64,000 nt of DNA from Reticulitermes speratus (Eukaryota > Arthropoda > Insecta > Blattodea > Rhinotermitidae), in the NCBI GenBank assembly GCA_021186555.1, contig JAJKFL010000010.1, positions 1,116,001 through 1,180,000 of the forward strand, read 5' to 3'. The position numbers were made by a program, and so were the translations under genes. Shown here piece by piece: positions 35,634 through 45,660 of the stretch (position 1 is its first letter; each line of letters begins with the position of its first letter). The notes under the pieces were generated by a model. That model did not search any database. It saw nothing but the letters and a program-made list of their open reading frames with translations, and was not told where the DNA came from.

Positions 35634-35890
35634 GTGACCCTGCAACATGACAATGCACACCACACAACATTTGTTGCAGTCGTGACACTGGGAACTTCTG
35701 CAACATCCACCCTATTGTTTGGGCCGCTGAATCAACACTTGGGAGGTCGCCGATTCCACAGTAATGAGGAAGTGGAAACTGTTATTCGTGAACGGTTGCG
35801 AATGCAAGGGCCCGATTTCTAAAGCGACAGAATTTTTAAACTCGTGCCAAGACGGGACAAATGTGCTCGGGGCTTATGTTGAAAAATAAT
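35634..35890 (+). pseudogene. Mariner transposase C-terminal fragment, catalytic region deleted
   Basis: The frame holds LQHDNAHH (second catalytic Asp motif) and then jumps to FGPLNQHLGGRRFHSNEEVE. The SPDL..SD segment with the last catalytic Asp is missing. A stop at 35,820 follows GPDF, and the homology (IFKLVPRRDKC) continues in frame after it. It is dead. Confidence 0.75.
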
Positions 35891-36689
35891 GATAATTCAG
35901 ACGAATAGATATAAGAGGTGCATTTAACGTTGTAATGACTTGTAATTTAATGTTTATGATGTAGACAGCCTTAATTATTGAACATCCTTCGTATGTAATT
36001 CATGCAACTAAGTCATAATAAACGCTGATTATTCCACTAGAGTCCCAAACAAAGTCACGAGACCGTCCTGTCCTGCAGCTCAGTAATCAAGACGCAAGTT
36101 TGATTGCGGGCAATTAAAAGCTGGAGAAACAGCTGTTGTGACTCAGCACAGGCTTTTCCGGGTTCCAGTGGCGTGGCGCCATGTGTTATTCGTGCCCACA
36201 GGGCTTCGAAAAGAAACTCGTAACACTTGCATGTAACAGTTTCAAGCAATCCGTCCTTATAGCTAGTCATTCAAACGATAAGAAAGGGAAGTTTTTGAAT
36301 GTGTTATTTAAGGACACTGTCAGCTGTTAAAATTACATGCGCAGCGTTTGTAGTACATGAATGAGTATGGCGCATTGCTGGAATGACACTGTCAAGGGAA
36401 AAGCGAAGTACCAGTACATATTCGGAGAGAAAACTTTCCCAGTGCCACTTTGTCGCACGGTAAATGGGTAGAGACTTACAAATCTTTCCTTAAATAAACG
36501 GACTGCGCAAACAGCAGTAATGAACTTGTAACAAAATGCCAGTAGAAATGCAAAAGGTTATGCGTCCAAAACTAATAGAATTACAAATTACACTAGAGAA
36601 AAATTTTATCTATTACGCTATTTTCTTCACAAAGATAAGACATTTCCCTTGAAAAACATTAAAACTCATCTCAAAACTGTTATTTTTAG

Positions 36690-37130
36690 ACGCGTTCGCA
36701 AAATTCTTAAAAGCGACTATCAGCTTCGCCATGTCTGTCTGTCTGTCCGTCCGCATGGAACAACTCGGCTACTACTGGACGTAATTAAAAAAAAAACTTT
36801 AATTTGAGTATTTTTCGAAAATATGTCGATAAAATTCAAGTTTCATTAAAATCTGACAATAATAACAGGTGCGTTATATGAAGACCTATGTACAAATATG
36901 ATAATATCTCGCTCAGTTCTTCTCAGAATGAGAAGTGTTTCAGAAAACGAAGTAGAGAAAATCGAAACACATATTTTATGTTCAAAAACATTTTTCCGAA
37001 AATCGTGCAGTTTAAGAGATAATGTGGAAAAATACGGTAAGACCAGACAGTCCACAGATTACAATATAATATGGCGCATGCGTTTTGCGTGCTAGATACG
37101 TAACTAAGGCTACAGACACACACTCATAAC
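36690..37130 (+). repeat. Large dispersed repeat, copy 1
   Basis: It aligns with 51,070-51,493 over about 440 bp: 'gcaaaattcttaaaagcgac', 'ccgcatggaacaactcggct', 'ttcaagtttcattaaaatct' and 'aatataatatggcgcatgcg'. Shorter relatives lie at 15,945-16,085 and 30,190-30,345. Family not recognised. Confidence 0.7.
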
Positions 37131-37620
37131 ATGTAATATTTATTGCTTTTCCACGACTAAAATGGTTTCGCGAAAGCGCCTCGATGTTACGTTAGACGCA
37201 CATTGCCTCTCTTGTTTGGAATGCTATTGTAAAGGGTTAATAGCCAGAAACCATTTGTTAAAATGGACTATGATCCACCGTGTACTTCAATTACAATGTT
37301 GTAAAAGTTAAAAGCTTTTAACACAAGACACATTTAAGAGAACACAAACCAATGTTCAGTAAATGTCTGTAAACTTTGTTACTTCTAATTCCACCACAAC
37401 TTTTATAAGTGTAACCCTGATGATGGTCCAAAGGGACTGACACGTCAGGGAACCGCAATAAGAGGCAGTGCCGTTGTCACCAGGACACGTGTACTTGGAT
37501 GGTTTTTATTTACAACATAGTAATTTGTTATTTGTACCGTATATGAATATGGTCCATTTGATTATGTATGAGAGTGAGTCAAATGAAAACCTTAAAAGTG
37601 TGATAAAAATCGAGATCCCA

Positions 37621-38924
37621 CTGTGTGCAGCTGTAGACACAGCAAGTCATCAGCATGGGTTAGAAGCATGTACTGTGTATGGAGACCCTACTGTGTGCAG
37701 CTGTAGACACAGCAAGTCATCAGCATGGGTTAGAAGCATGTACTGTGTATGGAGACCCTACTGTGTGCAGCTGTAGACACAGCAAGTCATCAGCATGGGT
37801 TAGAAGCATGTACTGTGTATGGAGACTGTGTGCAGCTGTAGGCACAGCAAGTCATCAGCATGGGTTAGAAGCATGTACTGTGTATGGAGACTGTGTGCAG
37901 CTGTAGACACAGCAAGTCATCAGCATATGTTAGAAGCATGTACTGTGTGTGGAGACCGTACTGTGTGCAGCTGTAGACACAGCAAGTCATCAGCATGGGT
38001 TAGAAGCATGTACTGTGTATGGAGACCCTACTGTGTGCAGCTGTAGACACAGCAAGTCATCAGCATGGGTTAGAAGCATGTACTGTGTATGGAGACCCTA
38101 CTGTGTGCAGCTGTAGACACAGCAAGTCATCAGCATGGGTTAGAAGCATGTACTGTGTATGGAGACTGTGTGCAGCTGTAGGCACAGCAAGTCATCAGCA
38201 TGGGTTAGAAGCATGTACTGTGTATGGAGACTGTGTGCAGCTGTAGACACAGCAAGTCATCAGCATATGTTAGAAGCATGTACTGTGTGTGGAGACCGTA
38301 CTGTGTGCAGCTGTAGGCACAGCAAGTCATCAGCATGTGTTAGAAGCATGTACTGTGTATGGAGACCGTACTGTGTGCAGCTGTAGGCACAGCAAGTCAT
38401 CAGCATGTGTTAGAAGCATGTACGGTGTATGGAGACCGTACTGTGTGCAGCTGTAGACACAGCAAGTTATCAGCATGGGTTAGAAGAATGTACTGTGTAT
38501 GGAGACCGTACTGTGTGCAGCTGTAGACACAGCAAGTTATCAGCATGGGTTAGAAGCATGTACTGTGTATGGAGACCGTACTGTGTGCAGCTGTAGGCAC
38601 AGCAAGTCATCAGCATATGTTAGAAGCATGTACTGTGTGTGGAGACCGTACTGTGTGCAGCTGTAGGCACAGCAAGTCATCAGCATGTGTTAGAAGCATG
38701 TACTGTGTATGGAGACCGTACTGTGTGCAGCTGTAGGCACAGCAAGTCATCAGCATGTGTTAGAAGCATGTACGGTGTATGGAGACCGTACTGTGTGCAG
38801 CTTTAGACACAGCAAGTCATCAGCATCGGTTAGAAGCATGTACTGTGTATGTAGACCGTACTGTGTGCAGCTGTAGGCACAGCAAGTCATTAGCATCGGT
38901 TAGAAGCATGTACTGTGTATGGTA
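37621..38924 (+). repeat. 70-bp satellite, 19 copies
   Basis: Units start at 37,621 and recur every 70 bp, with 65-bp variants lacking 5 bp at the end of the unit. Each contains 'ctgtgtgcagctgtagacac' and 'agcaagtcatcagcatgg'. The first ten units form two identical five-unit blocks of 340 bp (70+70+65+65+70). Later units repeat at 350 bp. The array lies inside Stubble intron 3. Short open frames across it are a by-product. Confidence 0.95.
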
Positions 38925-39143
38925 GTTCTGGACCTTTATTGAAAAGTGGCAAAGCTGTATCCAGTCAATCTGCATTAAATTAGATGGTAACAAAATTGTT
39001 AAGATTTTCATTTGACTTATCTACGTATACTTTATCCGACTTCTTAAATTCCATCTACACTTTCCATCTGCATGTCTTGTGCTGTCTTAATGCCATTAAT
39101 TAAGTCTTATAATGTATTTAACCAGTGTTTTTACCGTTTACAG

Positions 39144-39229
39144 AATGTGGGGTACCACCATTATTTCCAAGGCCAGAGACAAGAATTGTAGGAGGTAGGA
39201 ATGCACCATTCGGTGGCTGGCCATGGCAG
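39144..39229 (+). CDS. Sb: Stubble exon 4 (activation site)
   Basis: The acceptor tttttaccgtttacag ends at 39,143 and the donor GTAAAC is at 39,230 (phase 0). The first two bases complete Gln400. Cys401 begins CGVPPLF, the cysteine that tethers the stem to the protease domain by pairing with Cys530. The zymogen cleavage site is Arg413-Ile414, in ETRIVGGRNAPFGGWPWQ. Cleavage after Arg implies activation by another trypsin-like protease or autocatalysis. Confidence 0.95.
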
Positions 39230-39634
39230 GTAAACATTGACTGGAATACGTTGTGTTCTTTTAAATATGAATTTTTATTGCAGTACAGGGCTAGCGAATT
39301 GTCTTTATGAAATGTCAAGAAATGTTGAAGGGCTTACATAAAATAATACGGAATGATACATAATCTGACTCTATTATCACACTTTATGTTCACTGATGTA
39401 TGAAAGCGATTTCTTTGTTGAATTTTACTAACAGCATTTCTGTCCTGAAATCCAGTTTCATTCCTATGTAAAGTGTGAAGATTTTTATCACTTCGTAAAT
39501 GCTTGTTTGCTTCCTTCTCACTTAATCTTCTATTAATCTTATTATTTCTTGATAATCTTATTTTAGAGTTCACATTACAGCTCGTCTTTAGAACTATGTC
39601 ACGTGTCAAGTAAGGTTCTCACAGCGGTATAACT

Positions 39635-39755
39635 GATCCAAGTGTCCTGCGATGCGACGCTGTGTCATTGGGTGTGTGATTCCGAACGGCTTGTAGGTAT
39701 GACAGGAACCACACACCCAACGACATAGCGTCGCATTCCAGGAGACCTGGATGAT
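39635..39755. repeat. Palindromic element
   Basis: The arms 'gcgatgcgacgctgtgtca' and its inverse 'gacatagcgtcgcattc' have 'ttgggtgtgtg' inside. It belongs to the family at 33.4 and 29.0 kb and has no intact core. Confidence 0.5.
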
Positions 39756-39833
39756 TCATTTCAGCTTCTTGAGATCTGCTGACTTCTGTCTTAGTCCACA
39801 GACCAAAGTTTTAGCTCCGTATATCAACAACAC

Positions 39834-40078
39834 GCCGATCCCAGTGTCCAGTCTAAGGCGTGGGTCTACATCCGCTCGCTTACTGGGATTGTGGGTTCGA
39901 ATCCCGCCGAGGGCATGAATGTCTCTTGTGAGTGTTGTGTGTTGTTAGGTATAGGTCTCTGCGACGGGATGGTCACTCGTCTAGAGGAGTCCTACCGAGT
40001 GTGGTGTGTCTGAGTGTGATCGTGAGCCTCGACAAATGAGGCGGACTAGGCCCCCAAGGGGCTGTCGAGCCAATGGTG
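39834..40078 (+). mobile_element. SINE, family C
   Basis: Head 'gatcccagtgtccagtctaa' (slightly damaged), B box 'gggttcgaatccc', then the full body to 'ggggctgtcgagccaatgg'. It lies in Stubble intron 4. Confidence 0.8.
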
Positions 40079-40241
40079 GGAGTGGGGAATCAACAACACA
40101 ATAATTATCGACATCACCATCCACCTTAATGGGTCACCTCAGGAAACCCCCATCTCAATTTTTCTCTCTTCTCCCTTGTACTCTTCTTGTGTGTCTACTG
40201 TTTCATTAACGAGTGGATTCTATGCTAATTAACTGTTACAG

Positions 40242-40348
40242 GTGTCAGTGAGGCGAACCTCATTTTTTGGTTTTTCAAGCACCCATCGCTGCGGGGGTGC
40301 AGTTCTGAACGAGAACTGGATTGCCACAGCTGGACACTGTGTTGATGA
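40242..40348 (+). CDS. Sb: Stubble exon 5 (catalytic His)
   Basis: The acceptor ttaactgttacag ends at 40,241 and the donor is GTAAGT at 40,349 (phase 2). It encodes VSVRRTSFFGFSSTHRCGG and then the ATAGHC motif with catalytic His460. The TSFFGFSSTHRCGG run is typical of Stubble and separates it from other clip-type proteases. Confidence 0.95.
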
Positions 40349-41032
40349 GTAAGTGCCAAGTGTGTCATCTCAGTGAAGGTTTAACAAGACAGGCAATGCA
40401 TGTATATATAACGTAACATTGTGGATCTTGCAGTGGACATACTGGTGTATGTTTTTACTTGTTTTCATTAGCAACTGAGGCAAACAAAATAATAAATTTA
40501 AATGCTTATGATTGTTATGTAGGTGCGTATATAATGGTGGTTATGTATGCTATTACTGTCACAGACTGTACATTTAAACATGGTTCTTAACACAACAGGG
40601 GTTACATTCTGATTCCTACACTGCTTAAACACACAACTATATCAGTATAACTTACAACTATTCATAAAACTTTTGGCATCTTTGAATGATTTTCAGATTT
40701 TCTGGGAATTTTATACTTGTTCAGCCATCAAGAAATGAGTTTATGCAACTCAAGGTCTCTTTATTACGCTCACGCAGTCTCGCCTCTCGACCTTAACTTG
40801 AGCCAATACATTTCAGTCCACTCTCAGACTTTATGTATCTGAGATACAGTACATAATTGTCTCCGTAAATCTGTTACTTCCCCTTCGTTAGGTTCACATC
40901 ATTCGGTGAGAAGTTTGTTTCCAGGCACCCTATATATATGTAATTACTGTATTCTGGCAACTGAAGTCATGTCGTTTGGTGGACAGTTACTGACGTGTCG
41001 GAGAAACACGCTGCCTCCATCTTCAGTGCAGA

Positions 41033-41071
41033 CTGACGATGGAAGCAGCGTGCACTTCCGAAACGTCGGTA
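41033..41071 (+). ncRNA. Hammerhead-like core, best copy
   Basis: CTGACGA (41,033-41,039), T, GGAAG (41,041-41,045), nine-base loop, CTTCC (41,055-41,059), GAAAC (41,060-41,064), GTCG, GTA (41,069-41,071). Stem II is five perfect pairs. Flanks GCAGA and TGTGT could make a four-of-five stem I. The order matches a type I hammerhead with a two-pair stem III (A-U, C-G) and cleavage after GTA. The extra T after CTGACGA is not in the standard core. It lies in Stubble intron 5, inside a hairpin element (about 40,955-41,090). Confidence 0.45.
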
Positions 41072-41126
41072 TGTGTCTACCAAACCACATAGCTTGGCAT
41101 GTCAGACGGCCACACACAGTAGTAAC

Positions 41127-41459
41127 CAGGGGTGTCCAGCTACTTTTGGTAAAGGGCCACAACCGTTATTGTGGACTGGTTCGCGGGCCGCACGTGTAAA
41201 AACAATAATAAATCGTATACCTAACCGCCTAAATTATTGTATAATTTTTATAGTGTATATATATATATATAATTCGTAAGTTGGTATTTTTTTTTACGGT
41301 GAGGAGTTTCTAGCACCTCGCCCAACCCCCAAGCTGGAGGACCACCCCTTGTCTGCTGTCCGCGACTGCTTATTCAATATATTCGCAGCTACCCTCCATA
41401 TCCGGAGGCCGTTCCTCCATCCGCAACCTGAGGATGCGCCATGCCGTGGTGACAGGGAC

Positions 41460-41497
<38 letters not shown>

Positions 41498-41563
41498 GTA
41501 GTTTACGCATGGGGCCGCGGGCCGCTAATCACTACCTGGCGGGCTGCGAGTTGGACACCCCTG
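41127..41563. mobile_element. hAT-type MITE with 8-bp target duplication
   Basis: The left end CAGGGGTGTCCAGCT and the right end (reverse complement CAGGGGTGTCCAACT) are terminal inverted repeats. Flanks GTAGTAAC (41,119-41,126) and GTCTTAAC (41,564-41,571) agree at six of eight positions, as expected of an aged hAT 8-bp duplication. Subterminal 'gcgggccgc' blocks are shared by both ends. There is no transposase, so it is non-autonomous. It contains a (TA)n run. Confidence 0.7.
41461..41493 (+). repeat. (TA)n microsatellite
   Basis: About 16 TA units inside the MITE. Confidence 0.9.
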
Positions 41564-41614
41564 GTCTTAACCATTAGCTACATGTATAGTTGCCCCTGTG
41601 CTCATAATGAAGGG

Positions 41615-41720
41615 TTGTGGGGGAGTGGATGTATAGCTCCACTCATTCCTAACGTCGTCACTATATAAAGATGAGTGGTTAGCTTCAGGCCCTGGCTGCT
41701 TTATTCCGGGGAAAGAGCCC
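41615..41720 (-). mobile_element. SINE, family A tail
   Basis: On the minus strand the tail 'aggaatgagtggagctatac' is preceded by body sequence; 5' truncated. Confidence 0.5.
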
Positions 41721-42054
41721 CAGGACGCGCTGGAGTCAAGATATATTTGTTTTTATGGCCAGTTCTGCCTGATGGGTTTCGTGAGTTGCAGTCATTCTGA
41801 GGAATGGTGTCTGCATGATTAGTGGGATCTTCTGCGGGGTTCAAGGTACCGGCAAGATCGAGAAACACTGTGTTAGGGTCTGGTGTAACTTCCCAGCAAT
41901 ACAAATTCTCACACCAATTTTTCTTTCGATGACATCTTGCTACAAAAACAGTAAAAGTTTCCAGCCTTCTTCAGAATGTTATTATACTTGATATCTTTCA
42001 TGGCACTGTCTTACTGCAGTTGTACAGTCTCTACACAATGTGATGCATTTTCAG

Positions 42055-42352
42055 CCTTCTAACATCCCAGATCCGGATCCGTGTTGGGGAATATGACTTC
42101 TCCAGTGTCCAGGAGCCATATCCCTTTGTGGAGAGAGGAGTGGGCCGCAAAGTGGTGCACCCCAAATACAACTTCTTCACATACGAGTATGACCTGGCTC
42201 TTGTGCGACTTGATTCACCCCTCAGCTTTGCTCCTCACATAGCCCCTATCTGCCTTCCTGCATCTGACGACCTGCTGATTGGCGAGAACGCAACTGTGAC
42301 AGGCTGGGGCAGACTCAGCGAGGGTGGCACACTGCCTTCAATTCTGCAGGAG
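42055..42352 (+). CDS. Sb: Stubble exon 6 (catalytic Asp)
   Basis: The acceptor gtgatgcattttcag ends at 42,054 and completes Asp464. The donor GTGAGG is at 42,353 (phase 0). It encodes residues 465-563, including VGEYDF, then TYEYDLALVRL with catalytic Asp510, ICLP with Cys530, and TGWGRLSEGGTLPS. The exon reads without interruption and agrees with the Stubble family along its whole length. Confidence 0.95.
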
Positions 42353-43028
42353 GTGAGGCCAAGCTCGTGTTTGGAACTAAAAGAGTTGAGACAGACCTCA
42401 CAAGGGCACAATCAGGTGAAACGCAATGAAAACGTTTTACATCGCATTTATGTTGGAAATTTACATCATCCGAGATATACCTCTGTCACTACAAAATTAA
42501 TCTGGTTCTGCTTGGTTGTTGATGTATTTCCTGCAAGAGTGTGGGAGATGGTAGAGTGCCTATTACAGACCTGTCACCATTAAGGACTCTTTCATCACTA
42601 TAGTGGTTGGAAGTTTGTACAAACAACATGCGAGTGCGTTTGTAAGGTGTTATGTCAGCTGGGAAATTTGTGCAAAATCTACTGAAGAAAAATTACCCAT
42701 TAATCCACAGGATGGGAATCACTGGTCTATTGCTTGATGCTTCACACAGGAACAATTTTACCTTAATTTGTATTTGTGAAGGTGCAAAATGTCTGATATA
42801 TACAAGTACAACACTCTTGTATATAGACCACTGGAGCCTGCACTCACAATATGGCCAATGGGGAAAGGCAGTTCTTAGTATTTGACAAGAAATGTGCTGA
42901 CAGGCAGTTACTTACAGTAAAACCCGTGCCTCTTATTACAGACAACACGTACACAAATACAAAGAATGTTTCAGCAATAGTAAGTACCAATATTGAACTG
43001 ATGAAGTAATGAACTGTAACATGCGCAG

Positions 43029-43154
43029 GTGTCAGTGCCAATTGTGAGCAATGACTGCTGCAAGTCCATGTTTCTGCGAGCTGGGCGACACGAGTTCATT
43101 CCTGAAATCTTCCTGTGTGCAGGACATGAGAACGGAGGCCAGGACTCTTGCCAA
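43029..43154 (+). CDS. Sb: Stubble exon 7 (specificity pocket)
   Basis: The acceptor ends at 43,028 (acatgcgcag) and the donor GTGAGT is at 43,155 (phase 0). It encodes 42 residues, 564-605, starting VSVPIVSNDCCKSMF and ending GGQDSCQ. Asp602, six residues before the catalytic Ser, predicts trypsin-like cleavage after Arg or Lys. A double cysteine (DCC) replaces the more usual DNC. Confidence 0.95.
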
Positions 43155-44351
43155 GTGAGTAAAGTTACCCTGCACATGCACGCACACGCGCACACACACA
43201 CACACATGGATACCTACCTACATAAATACGTATATTATTATGCATTCCATGGATCCAAGATGTAGTCAAAGTAACAAAGTGATGTACAATAAGCCAATGC
43301 AACACAAAACATACAGAACTAGCCCAATACAGAAATATTGTAAGCATTTTATATAAATTATTCAAATGTTACACTGACACCATCATATACAGCATGTATA
43401 AAGGACTTACTCCCCAAAATTATTTCATATTGCATTATAGAGTGCAAATAGGCAAAGTAAATTGCTTTGAAGGGGCCAGTGTTGCTGGAGTGAAGCATTG
43501 ACCTAACTGCATAGCATGTCCATCATAAATGAATTGTGCTCCTTGTCTGGACGCAAAATGCCTGCTTTTGACAGTAAACATAATGTCATTATTGTTACAA
43601 GAAGGAAAGCAGGTCACAAATTCAGTTACCAGACAAAGCCCATCTGCACTGAGACCTTACTCAAGTTTTAGGTCCAAATATTTAAAAGAAAAAAGTCTGC
43701 TTCTTTTATGTGTATGTCCTTGGTATACAGAAATTTGAAACTAACAGCTTAGTTTATCTAAATACAGCAGCAGCAGAACAAGTGCTTTTACTGGCACTGC
43801 CAAATTCTAAACGTGAAGATTCAGTTGTTCTGGGATGTGATGAATCAGTGTATGTGGTGCCCAGCGTTTCCAGTGATTTTACTGCCTTCAAAATGTCAGG
43901 AACTACAAATCCAGTGATACAGTGTCACATCTGAGAAAAACTGAACAGCTGCGAATACCTCAAATTTTACAGATTCCAGAAGTGTTCATATCAGAAAACA
44001 TTTATATTTCTCAATGACAATTCATGGACGGCGTCACTAGTGTAAGATATTCAGTCCTGCCTCATTCATAGTAACTGTCACCTCATGGCTACAGACATTT
44101 GACACAAATTTCTTCTATACCAGGATAAAAGCTTTGGTGGCCCATTGGGACAAATGCTTAATGTCAATGATGACTATGTGGAGGTCTGGTGTGTACCATC
44201 TGCTAACCATGTGCCATGTATCCACTGGAGTTACAAGGGAGTTCTCAGCATCGCAGTGTTCATTATCTTACTTTTTAAACTTCCTTGTATATAAAATGTT
44301 CGCAGCCTGACAGTGAGTACAACAATACCGACTGCATTGTGTGTCCTGTAG

Positions 44352-44510
44352 GGTGACAGTGGAGGCCCACTACAAGTTCGTGGCAAAGACGGACGCTACT
44401 TCCTAGCTGGAATCATCAGTTGGGGTATTGGCTGTGCTGAGGCCAATCTTCCTGGAGTCTGCACACGAATCTCCAAGTTTGTCCCCTGGATCCTTGAAAA
44501 TGTCTCATGA
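44352..44510 (+). CDS. Sb: Stubble exon 8 (catalytic Ser, C terminus)
   Basis: The acceptor ttgtgtgtcctgtag ends at 44,351 and TGA is at 44,508-44,510. It encodes GDSGGPL with catalytic Ser608, the [16 protein letters not shown] segment and the C-terminal helix [13 protein letters not shown]. The protein ends at residue 657, the usual position for the family. Confidence 0.96.
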   Translation, partial: GDSGGPLQVRGKDGRYFLAGIISWGIGCAEANLPGVCTRISKFVPWILENVS

Positions 44511-44864
44511 TAAATGAGATGTGGAAACAGGGGTCCCCACATTAAACAGTCTGCCCATGTTATATAGTAATGTTCCATCATCCCAAAATTATGGACCAGC
44601 TTAAACTCTGATCTGCTAGGAGAAGGCAGAAGTTCTTCTAAAACATCAGAAATGTTTACAGTTCAACATACTTCCATACCCTGAAGATATGGATATGGAC
44701 AGGTGTTCAACAGATATTAGGCTGAAAATTTTTGAGACAAAAATTAACACGTTAAATAGGCCATACACTGAAAGAGGAAGCACTAGATCGCACCCTGTGA
44801 AGAACTCGCTTTGGAAGAGACTACGGACCTGTCGTAAGACAGATTACACAATGAATGAATGACA

Positions 44865-45015
44865 CTTCAGCCTCCTGTACAGTCAATATTGGGCCAGGTG
44901 TGGCTTTGACCACCCACCCCCTTCTACAGCCAAAGTTGAGAATGGGTAGAGCTGTACCTCCACTACCCTTCTGTGCCTGCATGGCTTGTTACAGGGAGAC
45001 CTGTACCTTTACTCT
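44865..45015 (+). mobile_element. SINE family A fragment in the 3' UTR region
   Basis: 'cagcctcctgtacagtcaat', 'tgaccacccacccccttcta' and 'gtagagctgtacctccacta' are the family A 3' half. Confidence 0.65.
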
Positions 45016-45239
45016 ATACATTTTGAGACAAGTTCTAATTTTTGAGATCTTGTTTGGGACAGCCCATTTTGTATGTAACATAAGAACGAGGAGGAATAGC
45101 ACTTCAGCCTAACACAACACGTTATTGACATAAAATGAAGACTAAACTCGACTAAAAGTTTGGTTTAAATTATAAATCATCATCAAAACAATTTTAAAAC
45201 ATGCGTATAGAGAAACAGTCACATTCAAGAGAGGGACAA

Positions 45240-45510
45240 CAAATTTTCATAAAATCTGCGAGCCACCTCCAAATTCTGGGTGCCAGAATGGTGACATAAA
45301 TCATTTACCATACTGAGAACCCACAATTCTGGACTGACCTGTGAACCTCACTGTTATCTGGTGCTTTCTGTTCGGTGTATGTAAACTGATACATATATTT
45401 GTATGTAAGGGAAAAATGCAATATTCATGTTGAAAATATTGGGCACCATCCTAAAAATTACTCACCTAGGTGACCAGACATCCAGGATTTGTGCGCCCCT
45501 GAATAAAGAC
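45240..45510 (+). repeat. Dispersed repeat, related to 55.2 kb
   Basis: 'ccacctccaaattctgggtg', 'ccagaatggtgacataaatc' and 'ccaggatttgtgcgcccctg' match 55,165-55,335. An inverted copy of part lies at 56,145-56,230. The terminal 'gcgcccctg' hints at a hAT-type non-autonomous element. Confidence 0.5.
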
Positions 45511-45660
45511 ACTACATACAAGTATGTCTTGAGATGTCAGTTCCCTTTACATTTTGTGTCTTATGTGATGTGCAATACATTACACTGTATTTGGTTTCTT
45601 TCAACGTAAGGTGTAAAATATACTGCCAATAAACTGTGGCCTTCTTCTGTACGTATTGAT

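Larger units (their letters stand above)
34426..39143 (+). other. Stubble intron 3
   Basis: A 4.7-kb intron. It contains the inverted element at 34.85-35.11 kb, a 15-bp minisatellite, an inverted pair of mariner fragments, a family D fragment at about 36,388-36,465, a dispersed repeat copy and the 70-bp satellite array. 35,900-36,380 and 38,925-39,140 hold nothing recognised. Confidence 0.6.
21785..44510 (+). other. Stubble gene span, eight coding exons
   Basis: The gene model joins 21,785-21,869, 31,773-32,451, 33,992-34,425, 39,144-39,229, 40,242-40,348, 42,055-42,352, 43,029-43,154 and 44,352-44,510. The total is 1,974 bases, giving 657 residues plus stop. All seven introns are GT-AG with phases 1, 2, 1, 0, 2, 0, 0, and the frame is preserved at each. 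Domain order is hydrophobic N terminus, clip-like six-cysteine knot, Thr/Pro-rich stem and trypsin-like domain. Drosophila Stubble is a type II membrane serine protease needed for leg and wing eversion and bristle shape through remodelling of apical matrix. The catalytic domain matches that family closely throughout. No frameshift or lesion was seen. Exon 1 is the least certain part. Confidence 0.85.
44511..45660 (+). other. Probable Stubble 3' UTR
   Basis: Candidate poly(A) signals AATAAA lie at 45,502-45,507 and 45,629-45,634. A SINE family A fragment (44,865-45,015) and a dispersed repeat (45,240-45,500) lie inside. The actual end of the transcript cannot be read from sequence. Confidence 0.4.

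Noticed and set aside
37468-38386. 75-102 codon Cys-rich repeated frames
   Set aside because: Translation of the 70-bp satellite. The repeated peptide is a by-product and stops recur each block.
41461-41493. TA run as a TATA promoter
   Set aside because: It is a microsatellite inside a MITE with no initiator or downstream gene start.
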